Below, in pieces: positions 8,185 to 14,923 of a DNA stretch of 40,971 nt. The notes beneath the pieces are model-generated. The model was not told where the DNA came from. It ran no database searches and worked only from the letters and a program-made list of their open reading frames with translations. This DNA comes from an uncultured Phascolarctobacterium sp. GTDB lineage: Bacteria; Bacillota; Negativicutes; Acidaminococcales; Acidaminococcaceae. The stretch's first letter is position 1. Every line of letters begins with the position of its first letter. The stretch covers positions 1-40,971 of the forward strand of contig URXA01000012.1 of NCBI GenBank assembly GCA_900551745.1, read 5' to 3'. Made by a program: the position numbers and the translations under genes.

Positions 8185-9159
8185 ATGAAAAAAGTTGTTG
8201 TAATGACTACAGGCGGTACTATCGCCATGAAATATGATCCTGTGACGCAGGGCCTGATCCCGGCTGTCAGTGGTGATGATTTGATCGAAGCCGTCCCGGC
8301 GCTGCGGGAGATTGCCGAAGTGGAGGTAGTTGAATTTTCCAATGTGCCCAGCGGTCACATAACACCGCAGATGATGTTTGATTTGGCAAAAATGGCTGAT
8401 CGGTATGCAGAGCGGGAAGACGTCAGCGGCATTGTTGTGACCCACGGGACAGATACACTGGAAGAAACAGCTTATATGTTAGGTTTGGCAGTAAAAACGA
8501 ACAAGCCTGTCTGTCTTACAGGAGCCATGCGCGGCGCTTCAGAAACAGGACCGGACGGACCGGCAAATATCCTGGCGGCAGTAATGGTCGCTGCCAGCGA
8601 TGAAGCCTTGGGCAAAGGCGCATTACTTATTTTTAACGATGAGATACATGCCGCTGCAGAAGTTACCAAAACGCATACTACGTCCTGTGCTACATTTCAT
8701 TCGCCGGGCTGGGGTCCTATAGGGCATATTTATTTTGACAGAGTGGTTTTTCGACGTCAGCCGCTGAATCTTGAAAAAATCTGTCCGGCAGTGCTGGCAG
8801 AAGACGTCTGTCTGCTGAAAACCTATGCGGGGATGGATGCGTATTTATTTAAAATGCTGGCGGAAAAGCCGATACAGGGATTGGTAGTTGAAGCTTTAGG
8901 CTGCGGGAATGTGCCGCCGGCAGTTAAGGAAGGTATCGAATATGTGCGCAGCAGGGATATTCCTGTAGTTTTGGTTTCACGTGTTCATACGGGGCGTGTA
9001 GTTCCGGCGTATAGTTATTTTGGCAGCGTCAGGTCAATGGAAGCAAGCAAGATCATTCTGGGCGGGGAATTAACAGGACAGAAAGCCAGAATAAAGCTGA
9101 TGCTGGCTTTGGGACTGACCAGGGATAATGAGGAACTGCACAGATTTTTTGATAACTGA
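8185..9159 (+). CDS. L-asparaginase, bacterial type
   Basis: The 324-residue enzyme hydrolyses L-asparagine to aspartate and ammonia. Both catalytic threonine motifs are clear: TTGGTIAM at residues 8-15 (nucleophile Thr) and VVTHGTDTLEETA near residues 84-96 with the conserved Thr-Asp pair. No signal peptide is seen, so it is probably the cytoplasmic form. It has its own promoter and a strong terminator, so it is a single-gene unit. Ribosome binding site GGAAGG precedes the ATG. Confidence 0.95.
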   Translation: MKKVVVMTTGGTIAMKYDPVTQGLIPAVSGDDLIEAVPALREIAEVEVVEFSNVPSGHITPQMMFDLAKMADRYAEREDVSGIVVTHGTDTLEETAYMLGLAVKTNKPVCLTGAMRGASETGPDGPANILAAVMVAASDEALGKGALLIFNDEIHAAAEVTKTHTTSCATFHSPGWGPIGHIYFDRVVFRRQPLNLEKICPAVLAEDVCLLKTYAGMDAYLFKMLAEKPIQGLVVEALGCGNVPPAVKEGIEYVRSRDIPVVLVSRVHTGRVVPAYSYFGSVRSMEASKIILGGELTGQKARIKLMLALGLTRDNEELHRFFDN

Positions 9160-9203
9160 GCAGAATTTGCAGTTAAATGGAAAACGATAACTGATAATTA
9201 AAA

Positions 9204-9256
9204 AACTTTGCGTTTATGCTTAAAATTGGTGTAAACGCAAAGTTCTTTGTTTTTTT
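9204..9256 (+). terminator. Terminator of the asparaginase gene
   Basis: A 13-bp perfect inverted repeat (9204-9216 with 9232-9244) with a 15-base loop is followed by a T-rich run with seven consecutive T. It isolates the asparaginase gene from the malonate cluster. Confidence 0.85.
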
Positions 9257-9267
9257 GGAACAGAAAT

Positions 9268-9296
9268 TTGTGATGTGGGGGGGTACATGTTATAAT
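9268..9296 (+). promoter_or_regulatory. Promoter of the first hutP gene with a G7 tract in the spacer
   Basis: TTGTGA (9268-9273) and a perfect TATAAT (9291-9296) are 17 bp apart, and TG at 9288-9289 extends the -10. The spacer contains seven consecutive G (9277-9283) followed by TACA. The same G7-TACA arrangement recurs before the TpsB gene. Confidence 0.7.
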
Positions 9297-9332
9297 GGTC
9301 GTACTTAAAAAGTAGAAAGAGAGGGTGCAGAG

Positions 9333-9773
9333 ATGAAGGAGCAACATGATATTTTGACGGGTATGCTGAATTGTACCGAGGCTGCATCAATTTTGTTAGC
9401 AATGACGACATCACTGGCCGATGAAAATGCTTTAAAAGAGCTGTTACAGAAACAAGGTTACAAATTTGCTGTTACGGAGCTGGGCGGCGATGTATCTAAA
9501 AGTGAATTTAGAGAAAAAATGACACGGTCAATCATTGGAGCCTGTCTTAACTGTGGCGTTATTTCAAAAACTGCGCAGGAGATCCATGCGGTATTACATG
9601 CAGCTGCTGATGCAAAATCTGGTTATTCACAGAACCTGCTGCAGGCCAATATTTCGTGTAAAGTTGCGATTGTAAGGGGAAATGGGTGGGTCGCTGTAAC
9701 TTTTTATGGAGATTCAGCTGCGCATTATATCACTAATCATAAACGCATGGGTTTCGGTATTATGCATATCTAG
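9333..9773 (+). CDS. HutP family antiterminator, copy 1
   Basis: This 146-residue protein aligns by eye along its length with Bacillus subtilis HutP, the RNA-binding antiterminator of the histidine-use operon. The three histidines that bind Mg2+ in HutP (His73, His77, His138) match His85 and His89 in IHAVLHAA and His136 in TNHKRMG; the C-terminal GFGIMHI matches GVGINHI. A GNGWVAVTFYG strand matches GDWIAVSLYG. HutP hexamers bind NAG triplets in mRNA and stop terminator formation when ligand and Mg2+ are present. The gene is followed by a leader with two terminators before the decarboxylase genes, which fits an antiterminator acting in cis. No histidine-use genes are nearby, so its effector is unknown. 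About half its residues match copy 2 at 12338-12775. Confidence 0.87.
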   Translation: MKEQHDILTGMLNCTEAASILLAMTTSLADENALKELLQKQGYKFAVTELGGDVSKSEFREKMTRSIIGACLNCGVISKTAQEIHAVLHAAADAKSGYSQNLLQANISCKVAIVRGNGWVAVTFYGDSAAHYITNHKRMGFGIMHI

Positions 9774-9800
9774 AAAAGTTTAAAAATATTTAACAAATAA

Positions 9801-9828
9801 TTGACAAATCGATTTTTTGTGTTATTAT
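9801..9828 (+). promoter_or_regulatory. Promoter of the madB leader
   Basis: TTGACA (9801-9806), a consensus -35, and TATTAT (9823-9828) are 16 bp apart. The resulting RNA starts near 9835 and would contain both leader terminators before the first decarboxylase gene. Confidence 0.75.
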
Positions 9829-9835
9829 AAAAGCG

Positions 9836-9907
9836 TAGAGAATATGAGAGCTTTACCAAGAGAGTGTTTGAGAGTTTTCAAAATAGTTTTTACAACTGCA
9901 TAGTGGT
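9836..9907 (+). promoter_or_regulatory. GAGAG repeats in leader segment 1, candidate HutP binding site
   Basis: The 5' end of the leader RNA carries repeated NAG triplets as NAGAG units: 9836-9840, 9846-9850, 9860-9864 and 9870-9874. Within each pair the spacer is five bases; between pairs it is nine. Further TAG triplets are at 9884-9886 and 9901-9903. HutP is known to bind UAG-type triplets separated by about four bases, so this is a plausible target. Binding is inferred only. Confidence 0.5.
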
Positions 9908-9949
9908 GACGGAGTGATAGTGATTCTATTGCTTCGTCTTTTTATTTTT
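9908..9949 (+). terminator. Leader terminator 1 before madB
   Basis: A fully paired 13-bp stem counting G-U pairs (9908-9920 with 9926-9938), loop TGATT, is followed by TTTTTATTTTT. The 5' arm itself contains GAG and TAG triplets. It lies more than 200 bases before any decarboxylase gene. Confidence 0.85.
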
Positions 9950-10063
9950 AAGCATGTTTCAATGACGGACAAGGCACCGGTAAAAACCGGTTAGGATAAA
10001 GTCTTGTGAGTGTGCGAGTGTTTAGCATTAATTTTCCTGATTGGCAATTGCAAAGTGGTAAAA
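9950..10063 (+). promoter_or_regulatory. Leader segment 2 with hairpin and NAG triplets
   Basis: Between the two terminators, ACCGGT/ACCGGT (9976-9992 region) forms a short hairpin enclosed by ACAAG (9969-9973) and CTTGT (10003-10007). This is followed by GAG (10008-10010), GAG (10016-10018) and TAG (10023-10025), spaced five and four bases apart. The string GAGTGTTT followed by (G)AG occurs in both leader segments. This looks like a second antiterminator target. Confidence 0.45.
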
Positions 10064-10099
10064 GAGAGATGGAGATGATTCTGTTTCTCTATTTTTTTT
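10064..10099 (+). terminator. Leader terminator 2 before madB
   Basis: A 10-bp stem with G-U pairs (10064-10073 with 10080-10089) and a GATGAT loop is followed by eight T. It is the second consecutive terminator on the same leader, and the ribosome binding site of the small membrane protein follows about 55 bases later. Confidence 0.85.
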
Positions 10100-10171
10100 A
10101 CCATAATTTGGTTATCCGGAAACCGGCAGTTGATACGCCAGGAAAGAAAAGTTTGAAAGGGGTTTAAAGCA

Positions 10172-10303
10172 ATGAATGTTTATGCGTATGCAGGATTTTC
10201 TTACTTGTTCACTGCGGCTATTTCGTTGTTTATGATTGGCGTAGTGGTATTGCTCAATAAATTGATGGGCAATAATAATTCTAATGGAGAAGGGATGGAA
10301 TAA
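10172..10303 (+). CDS. Small membrane protein, possible decarboxylase gamma-like subunit
   Basis: This 43-residue open frame starts MNVYAYAGF, has one hydrophobic segment at about residues 11-28 and a polar Asn-rich tail ending EGME. A GAAAGGGG ribosome binding site precedes ATG, and its stop is two bases before madB, so the two are co-translated. Small single-span gamma subunits (OadG type, usually around 80 residues or more) accompany the beta subunits of Na+ decarboxylases; the position and topology suggest such a role, but sequence similarity is too short to prove it. Confidence 0.7.
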   Translation: MNVYAYAGFSYLFTAAISLFMIGVVVLLNKLMGNNNSNGEGME

Positions 10304-10305
10304 CG

Positions 10306-11517
10306 ATGGAAATGAGTCTGGTCGCAACATTGTTTCCTGGTATTGCCAGTTTATTTGTGCAAGATCCTGTAATCGCCTGTGCGCGTATTTTTATGATAAT
10401 TTTCGGTTTTATTCTGGCTTATCTGGGCTTTAAAAGGACTTTAGAGCCTTTGATCATGGTACCGATGGGTGTTGGTATGATTTGTATCAACTGCGGCGTA
10501 CTTTTTTTAGACGGCGGTAAGCTTGGTACTTTGTTTTTGGATCCGCTCGTTTCAGAACCGGGCGCGTTGATGAATATCATGCAGATCAATTTTCTGCAGC
10601 CGATCTATAATTTGACTTTCAGCAACAGTCTGGTAGCCTGTCTGGTTTTTATGGGCATTGGCGCTATGTGTGAAATTGGTTTTATTTTGGCTAATCCCTG
10701 GACTTCCATCATTATTGCTATTTTTGCCGAAGCAGGTACCTTTGTTACGCTTATTCTGGGCGTCAATCTTGGACTGACTCCGCCGGAAGCCGCTGCTGTA
10801 GCTTCGATCGGCGGTGCTGATGGGCCAATGGTCCTGTTTACTTCCTTAATGCTGGCTCCGGAACTGTTTGTCCCGATCTCCGTTATTGCTTATCTTTATT
10901 TAAGTCTGACTTATGCCGGCTATCCGACATTAGTAAAAATGCTGGTGCCGAAAAAATATCGTGGTATCGATATCATTTTTGATGCTCCTGAAATTCCTAA
11001 AACCAAAAAATTTATTTTCATTTTAGTATGCTGTGCTTTGTTGTGCATTTTGCTGCCGATGGCGGCGCCGCTGATCATGTCCTTCTTCCTGGGTATGACG
11101 ATCAAAGAAGCTGAAATCGTTCCGTATCAGGATCTGCTGGAAAACGTTATCCTTTATGCTGCTACTTTGATGCTGGGTCTTTTGCTTGGCACTTTATGTG
11201 AAGCTTCTACCCTGCTTAATCCCAAAGTTGCACCGCTGATCATTCTTGGTGTGGTAGCTTTGGCAGTATCAGGTGCTGTTGGTGTTTTAGGCGGATGGAT
11301 AGTTTACAAATTCAAAAAAGGAAATTTCAATCCTGTTGTTGGTATTGCCGGTATTTCCTGTGTACCGACTACTGCTAAAATCGCTCAGCACATAGCTGAG
11401 GATGAAGATCCGTTTGCTGTAATCATGCCGGTGGCAATGGGGGCTAATATCGGCGGCGTTATCGTCTCGGCAATTGCCTGCGGCGTCTTCATTTCGACGA
11501 TCCACCTGGTTAAGTAA
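10306..11517 (+). CDS. madB: Na+-translocating carboxybiotin decarboxylase subunit, MadB type
   Basis: This 403-residue integral membrane protein belongs to the OadB/GcdB/MmdB/MadB family, which decarboxylates carboxybiotin and couples this to Na+ export. It has about nine to ten hydrophobic segments, the family hallmark GGADGPMVLFTSLMLAPEL near residues 168-186 with the conserved Asp, and a second re-entrant region with SCVPTTAKIAQ and MGANIGGVI near the C-terminus. Family length is about 375-430. Because the genes after it are malonate decarboxylase genes, MadB is the best specific assignment rather than the oxaloacetate, glutaconyl-CoA or methylmalonyl-CoA version. Translationally coupled to the small upstream gene. 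Confidence 0.9.
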   Translation: MEMSLVATLFPGIASLFVQDPVIACARIFMIIFGFILAYLGFKRTLEPLIMVPMGVGMICINCGVLFLDGGKLGTLFLDPLVSEPGALMNIMQINFLQPIYNLTFSNSLVACLVFMGIGAMCEIGFILANPWTSIIIAIFAEAGTFVTLILGVNLGLTPPEAAAVASIGGADGPMVLFTSLMLAPELFVPISVIAYLYLSLTYAGYPTLVKMLVPKKYRGIDIIFDAPEIPKTKKFIFILVCCALLCILLPMAAPLIMSFFLGMTIKEAEIVPYQDLLENVILYAATLMLGLLLGTLCEASTLLNPKVAPLIILGVVALAVSGAVGVLGGWIVYKFKKGNFNPVVGIAGISCVPTTAKIAQHIAEDEDPFAVIMPVAMGANIGGVIVSAIACGVFISTIHLVK

Positions 11518-11533
11518 AATTTGAGACGGGGCA

Positions 11534-12310
11534 ATGAAGATGGTAGAAATAAAGAAGATACTGCACAATAAAATACATTATTATGAGCAGCTGGATTCTA
11601 CCAATCTGAAAGCGCTGGAGCTTGCAAAGCAGGGTGCAGCAGAAGGTACGGTTGTTGTTGCCGCAAGGCAGACTGCCGGACGAGGACGACTGCGGCGAAA
11701 ATGGGAATCGCCGGAGGGGAAAGGATTATGGCTTTCCATGATCCTCAGACCAACGATCGCTGCCGAATACTGCGCTCAGATAACGCTGCTGACAGCCGTT
11801 GCAGTGGTGAAAGCTTTGCAGGTAGTGACTGATAAAAAATTTTCTATAAAATGGCCCAACGATATCATGCTGGACGGTAAAAAAGTCTGCGGTATTTTAG
11901 CAGAAATGGCGCTTGCTGCTGATGGCAATATCGAGTACGCTGTTGTTGGCATTGGTATCAACATAAATATGTCTTCTGAAGATTTCGGAGCCCAGCTAAC
12001 AGCTACAGCTACTTCACTTTATCTGGCAACGGGTATCGAATACGAGCATGAACAAATCCTCAAGGCGTTTCTGGATGAATTCAATCTGCTTTACTCTCAC
12101 TGGCACCGCTGCGGTTTTGCTTTGATCAGGCAGGACTGGCTGGACTATAGCTGTACACTGGGACACAAGGTTACAGTAAGGGATAACGATGCAGAGATTT
12201 ATTCCGGAATAGCGGAAGACATGGATGATTATGGGAGCTTGCTTGTACGAAATGCTGCGGGAAAAATCGAAAGCTTCGATTTTGGTGAAATAAGCATCCG
12301 CAGCTGCTGA
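11534..12310 (+). CDS. birA: Biotin-[carboxyl carrier protein] ligase
   Basis: BirA makes biotinyl-AMP and transfers biotin to a lysine in AMKM-type carrier domains. The 258-residue protein shows DSTNLKALELA near residue 17, the nucleotide-binding AGRGRLRRKW loop near residues 50-60, KWPNDIMLDGKKVCGIL (about 112-128) and a C-terminal SH3-like domain. It lacks the N-terminal winged helix of E. coli BirA and so cannot be the DNA-binding repressor form. Embedded between madB and the second hutP gene, it probably serves MadF (biotin carrier, 18581-18790). Confidence 0.94.
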   Translation: MKMVEIKKILHNKIHYYEQLDSTNLKALELAKQGAAEGTVVVAARQTAGRGRLRRKWESPEGKGLWLSMILRPTIAAEYCAQITLLTAVAVVKALQVVTDKKFSIKWPNDIMLDGKKVCGILAEMALAADGNIEYAVVGIGININMSSEDFGAQLTATATSLYLATGIEYEHEQILKAFLDEFNLLYSHWHRCGFALIRQDWLDYSCTLGHKVTVRDNDAEIYSGIAEDMDDYGSLLVRNAAGKIESFDFGEISIRSC

Positions 12311-12337
12311 GGTTGCAGTAAAGGGAGGGATTGAGAG

Positions 12338-12775
12338 ATGGAAGCATTTTTACAGGGTGAAAGTGTTAAAAGCGTAGGCGTAGCGGCAATGCTGCTGGCG
12401 CTCACACGTACGCTGAAGGATGAGGAAACGGCTAAAAGAGCGCTGACTGAAGTTGGTCATAAATTTGTAGTGACAGAGGTCGGCGGTAAAACTTCTTATG
12501 ATGATTTTCACGAAAAGGTTAATAGAGCCGTAATTGGAGCCAGTCTCAATTCTGGAATCATTGAAAAGACGGCTAATGATATTCATGCTTTGATCCACGC
12601 TACGGAAGAAGCTAAAAAAGGTATTTTAGTCAGCGTTTCTTCCAGTGCCAGCCTGGCGCTGAAAATAGCGGTTGTACGTGATGATGGCTGGCTGGCGGTG
12701 GCATTGTTCGGTAAATCGGCGCTGCATTATATGACTAATCATGAGCGTGCCGGTTTGGGAGTCATGCATATATAG
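12338..12775 (+). CDS. HutP family antiterminator, copy 2
   Basis: This 145-residue paralogue of the protein at 9333-9773 has the same metal-binding pattern: His83 and His87 in IHALIHAT, and His135 in TNHERAG, with a GLGVMHI end that parallels GVGINHI of Bacillus HutP. The middle reads TEVGGKTSYDDFHEKVNR, matching TELGGDVSKSEFREKMTR in copy 1. The region that in Bacillus carries Arg98, reported near the histidine ligand, has no clear Arg in either copy. AAGGGAGG precedes the ATG. It is followed within 30 bases by a long terminator hairpin before madA, repeating the layout seen after copy 1. Confidence 0.87.
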   Translation: MEAFLQGESVKSVGVAAMLLALTRTLKDEETAKRALTEVGHKFVVTEVGGKTSYDDFHEKVNRAVIGASLNSGIIEKTANDIHALIHATEEAKKGILVSVSSSASLALKIAVVRDDGWLAVALFGKSALHYMTNHERAGLGVMHI

Positions 12776-12803
12776 ATCCGGGTGAAAGTAAATAGTGGCG
12801 AAT

Positions 12804-12852
12804 GAGAGAATGAAGGCGCAGTTTGCAGCTGTGTTTTGTTCTCTCTTTTTTT
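12804..12852 (+). terminator. Leader terminator before madA
   Basis: GAGAGAA (12804-12810) pairs with TTCTCTC (12839-12845) and the stem continues inward through UGAA/UUUG and GCGCAG/CTGTGT with one bulged G, giving about 17 pairs, followed by seven T. It lies between hutP copy 2 and madA, with AAG and TAG triplets four bases apart just upstream (12786-12795). The first bases of its stem, GAGAGA, match those of leader terminator 2. Confidence 0.85.
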
Positions 12853-12905
12853 ATCCGGGTTCGGTATATATGAAGCAGTTTTGTAATAAGAAAGGAGAGA
12901 ATGTA

Positions 12906-14579
12906 ATGGAGCTTAAAGGTATTACGCGTGAGTGGGATTCTTTAAAGAAAGATGCTGCGGCAAGAGCTGCCTCAGCTGCCCCTTACGTCAAAGAAGGAAA
13001 AATCGTTGATGCCAAAGATGCAGTCGCTTTACTGGAGGCTGTTATCAAACCCGGCGATAAGGTCAACATTGAGGGCAACAACCAAAAGCAGGCTGATTTT
13101 CTGGCGAAAACACTCTGCCAGGTAGATCCTGGTAAGGTGCATGATCTGCACATGGTACAGTCTGTTTTGACCTTGCCTGAACATTTGGATGTTTTTGAAA
13201 AAGGTATCGCCAAAAAGCTGGATATGTCCTTTTCCGGACCGCAGGCAGGCCGAATTGCCGAATTTTTAAAAGAAGGCAAATTGGAGCTGGGCGCTATCCA
13301 TACTTATTTGGAATTGTATGGACGTTATTTTGTTGATTTGACTCCGCGTGTCGCATTGATTGCGGCAACGAAGGCTGATCGCCATGGCAATCTGTTTACC
13401 GGTTTCAGCACTGAGGATACTCCGGCGATCGTAGAAGCGACTAAATTCCGTCAGGGTATCGTTATTGCGCAGGTCAACGAGATCGTAGACGAGCTGCCGC
13501 GTGTTGATATTCCCGGTGATTGGGTCGATTATGTTATCCAATCTCCGAAACCGTTTTACATCGAACCGCTCTTTACACGTGATCCGGCGTTGATTACTGA
13601 TGCTCAGGTTTTAAAGGGCATGATGGCGATCAAAGGTATCTATGGCGAGTATGGTATTAAAAGCCTGAACCATGGTATCGGTTTTGATACGGCTGCAATC
13701 GAGCTGCTGTTACCGACTTATGGTGAGGAACTGGGGTTGAAAGGCAAGATCTGCACCAACTTTATTTTGAATCCGCATCCTTCGATGATCCCTGCTATTG
13801 AAAGCGGTTGGGTCGAATCGATCCACTGCTTCGGCGGCGAATTGGGCATGGATGAGTATGTAGCTGCCCGCAGTGATATTTTCTTTGTCGGCCCGGATGG
13901 TTCGATGCGTTCAAACCGTGCTTTTTCTCAGACAGCAGGACATTATGCTATTGATATGTTTATCGGCGGCACCCTGCAGATCGATCCTTATGGCAATAGT
14001 TCTACAGCTACGGCTAACCGTGTGGCAGGCTTCGGCGGCGCTCCGAATATGGGCTGCGACCCGAAAGGCCGTCGTCATTCTTCCGAAGCATGGCTTAAAT
14101 GCGGTGAAGAATATGGCGTTAAAGAAGCAATGTGGGGACCTGTACACCGCGGTAAACGTCTGGTCGTACAATTGGCGGAAACCTTCCGTGAAAAACTGGC
14201 GCCTGGCTTCGTAGAGGAACTGGATGCTTTTGCTTTGGCTAAAAACGCTAATCTGCCGATTGAACCGGTTATGATCTACGGCGATGACCTGACTCATATC
14301 ATTACCGAGGAAGGTATCGCATACCTGCATAAATGCAGAAATATGGAAGAACGTACTGCCGCTATCCGCGGTATCGCAGGCTTTACCGAAGTCGGTATGA
14401 AGGCTGATCCGAAAGAGACCCTGCGTCTGCGTGATCTTGGTGTGATCAAGACTGCCGATGATCTTGGTATTGATATGAGCAGAGCTAACCGTTCCATGCT
14501 GGCGGCTAAAAACGTACATGACCTGGTCGTTTGGTCTAAAGGTCTGTATAATCCGCCTGCTAAATTCAGAAACTGGTAA
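12906..14579 (+). CDS. madA: Malonate decarboxylase alpha subunit (acetyl-ACP:malonate ACP transferase)
   Basis: MadA/MdcA swaps acetate for malonate on the decarboxylase ACP, giving malonyl-S-ACP. The 557-residue protein has the two-lobed CoA-transferase-like fold of the family, with segments such as GNNQKQADFLAKTL, HLDVFEKGIAKKLD, PHPSMIPAIESGW and GFGGAPNMGCDPKGRRH typical of MdcA. The length matches the family (about 550) and rules out the 320-residue glutaconate CoA-transferase subunit. A GTG-initiated extension from 12795 is rejected because it runs through the leader terminator; AAAGGAGAG sits seven bases before ATG 12906. First gene of the block madA-E-C-D-H-K-F. Confidence 0.93.
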   Translation: MELKGITREWDSLKKDAAARAASAAPYVKEGKIVDAKDAVALLEAVIKPGDKVNIEGNNQKQADFLAKTLCQVDPGKVHDLHMVQSVLTLPEHLDVFEKGIAKKLDMSFSGPQAGRIAEFLKEGKLELGAIHTYLELYGRYFVDLTPRVALIAATKADRHGNLFTGFSTEDTPAIVEATKFRQGIVIAQVNEIVDELPRVDIPGDWVDYVIQSPKPFYIEPLFTRDPALITDAQVLKGMMAIKGIYGEYGIKSLNHGIGFDTAAIELLLPTYGEELGLKGKICTNFILNPHPSMIPAIESGWVESIHCFGGELGMDEYVAARSDIFFVGPDGSMRSNRAFSQTAGHYAIDMFIGGTLQIDPYGNSSTATANRVAGFGGAPNMGCDPKGRRHSSEAWLKCGEEYGVKEAMWGPVHRGKRLVVQLAETFREKLAPGFVEELDAFALAKNANLPIEPVMIYGDDLTHIITEEGIAYLHKCRNMEERTAAIRGIAGFTEVGMKADPKETLRLRDLGVIKTADDLGIDMSRANRSMLAAKNVHDLVVWSKGLYNPPAKFRNW

Positions 14580-14594
14580 GAGGAGGAGATTAAC

Positions 14595-14921
14595 GTGGCA
14601 TTACAGGTTTTGGAATTTGAATTTAAATCTGCTGCAACACAGGAAATCGCTAAGGAATGGTCGCATCTTGGTGTAACCGGTTCCGGCGATTTGGAAGTAC
14701 TTATGGAAAAGAAAGCTTTGAACGGCGGCGTTAAAGCCAAAGTAGTTACTCCTGTTAAAGGCTTTGATGCGGTTTGGGAAAAAATGCTCGGAAAATTTGT
14801 AACTGATACAGGTGTGGGCAATGTAAGTATCGAGATCAACGATGATAACGCCACCCCGATCGTTGTTTATATGAGATTACGCCAGGCACTGGCAGAAGCT
14901 ACTGCAAAGGAGGCTGAATAA
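14595..14921 (+). CDS. madE: Malonate decarboxylase acyl carrier protein (delta subunit)
   Basis: This 108-residue ACP carries the 2'-(5''-phosphoribosyl)-3'-dephospho-CoA prosthetic group on which acetyl and malonyl groups are held. The attachment motif TGSGDLEVLME is at residues 28-38, with Ser30 as the expected modified serine. It is related to the citrate lyase ACP (CitD). Start is GTG, with a strong AGGAGGAGA site directly upstream, 15 bases after madA; the end of the gene contains the ribosome binding site of madC. Confidence 0.93.
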   Translation: MALQVLEFEFKSAATQEIAKEWSHLGVTGSGDLEVLMEKKALNGGVKAKVVTPVKGFDAVWEKMLGKFVTDTGVGNVSIEINDDNATPIVVYMRLRQALAEATAKEAE

Positions 14922-14923
14922 TT

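Noticed and set aside
9836..9907. TRAP-type (GAG/UAG) binding site
   Set aside because: TRAP sites usually have about eleven triplets with two- to three-base spacers; here spacers are longer, no trp genes are near, and HutP homologues are encoded adjacent.
12795..12905. N-terminal extension of MadA from a GTG codon
   Set aside because: It runs through a strong terminator hairpin and has no family similarity; ATG 12906 has a good ribosome binding site.
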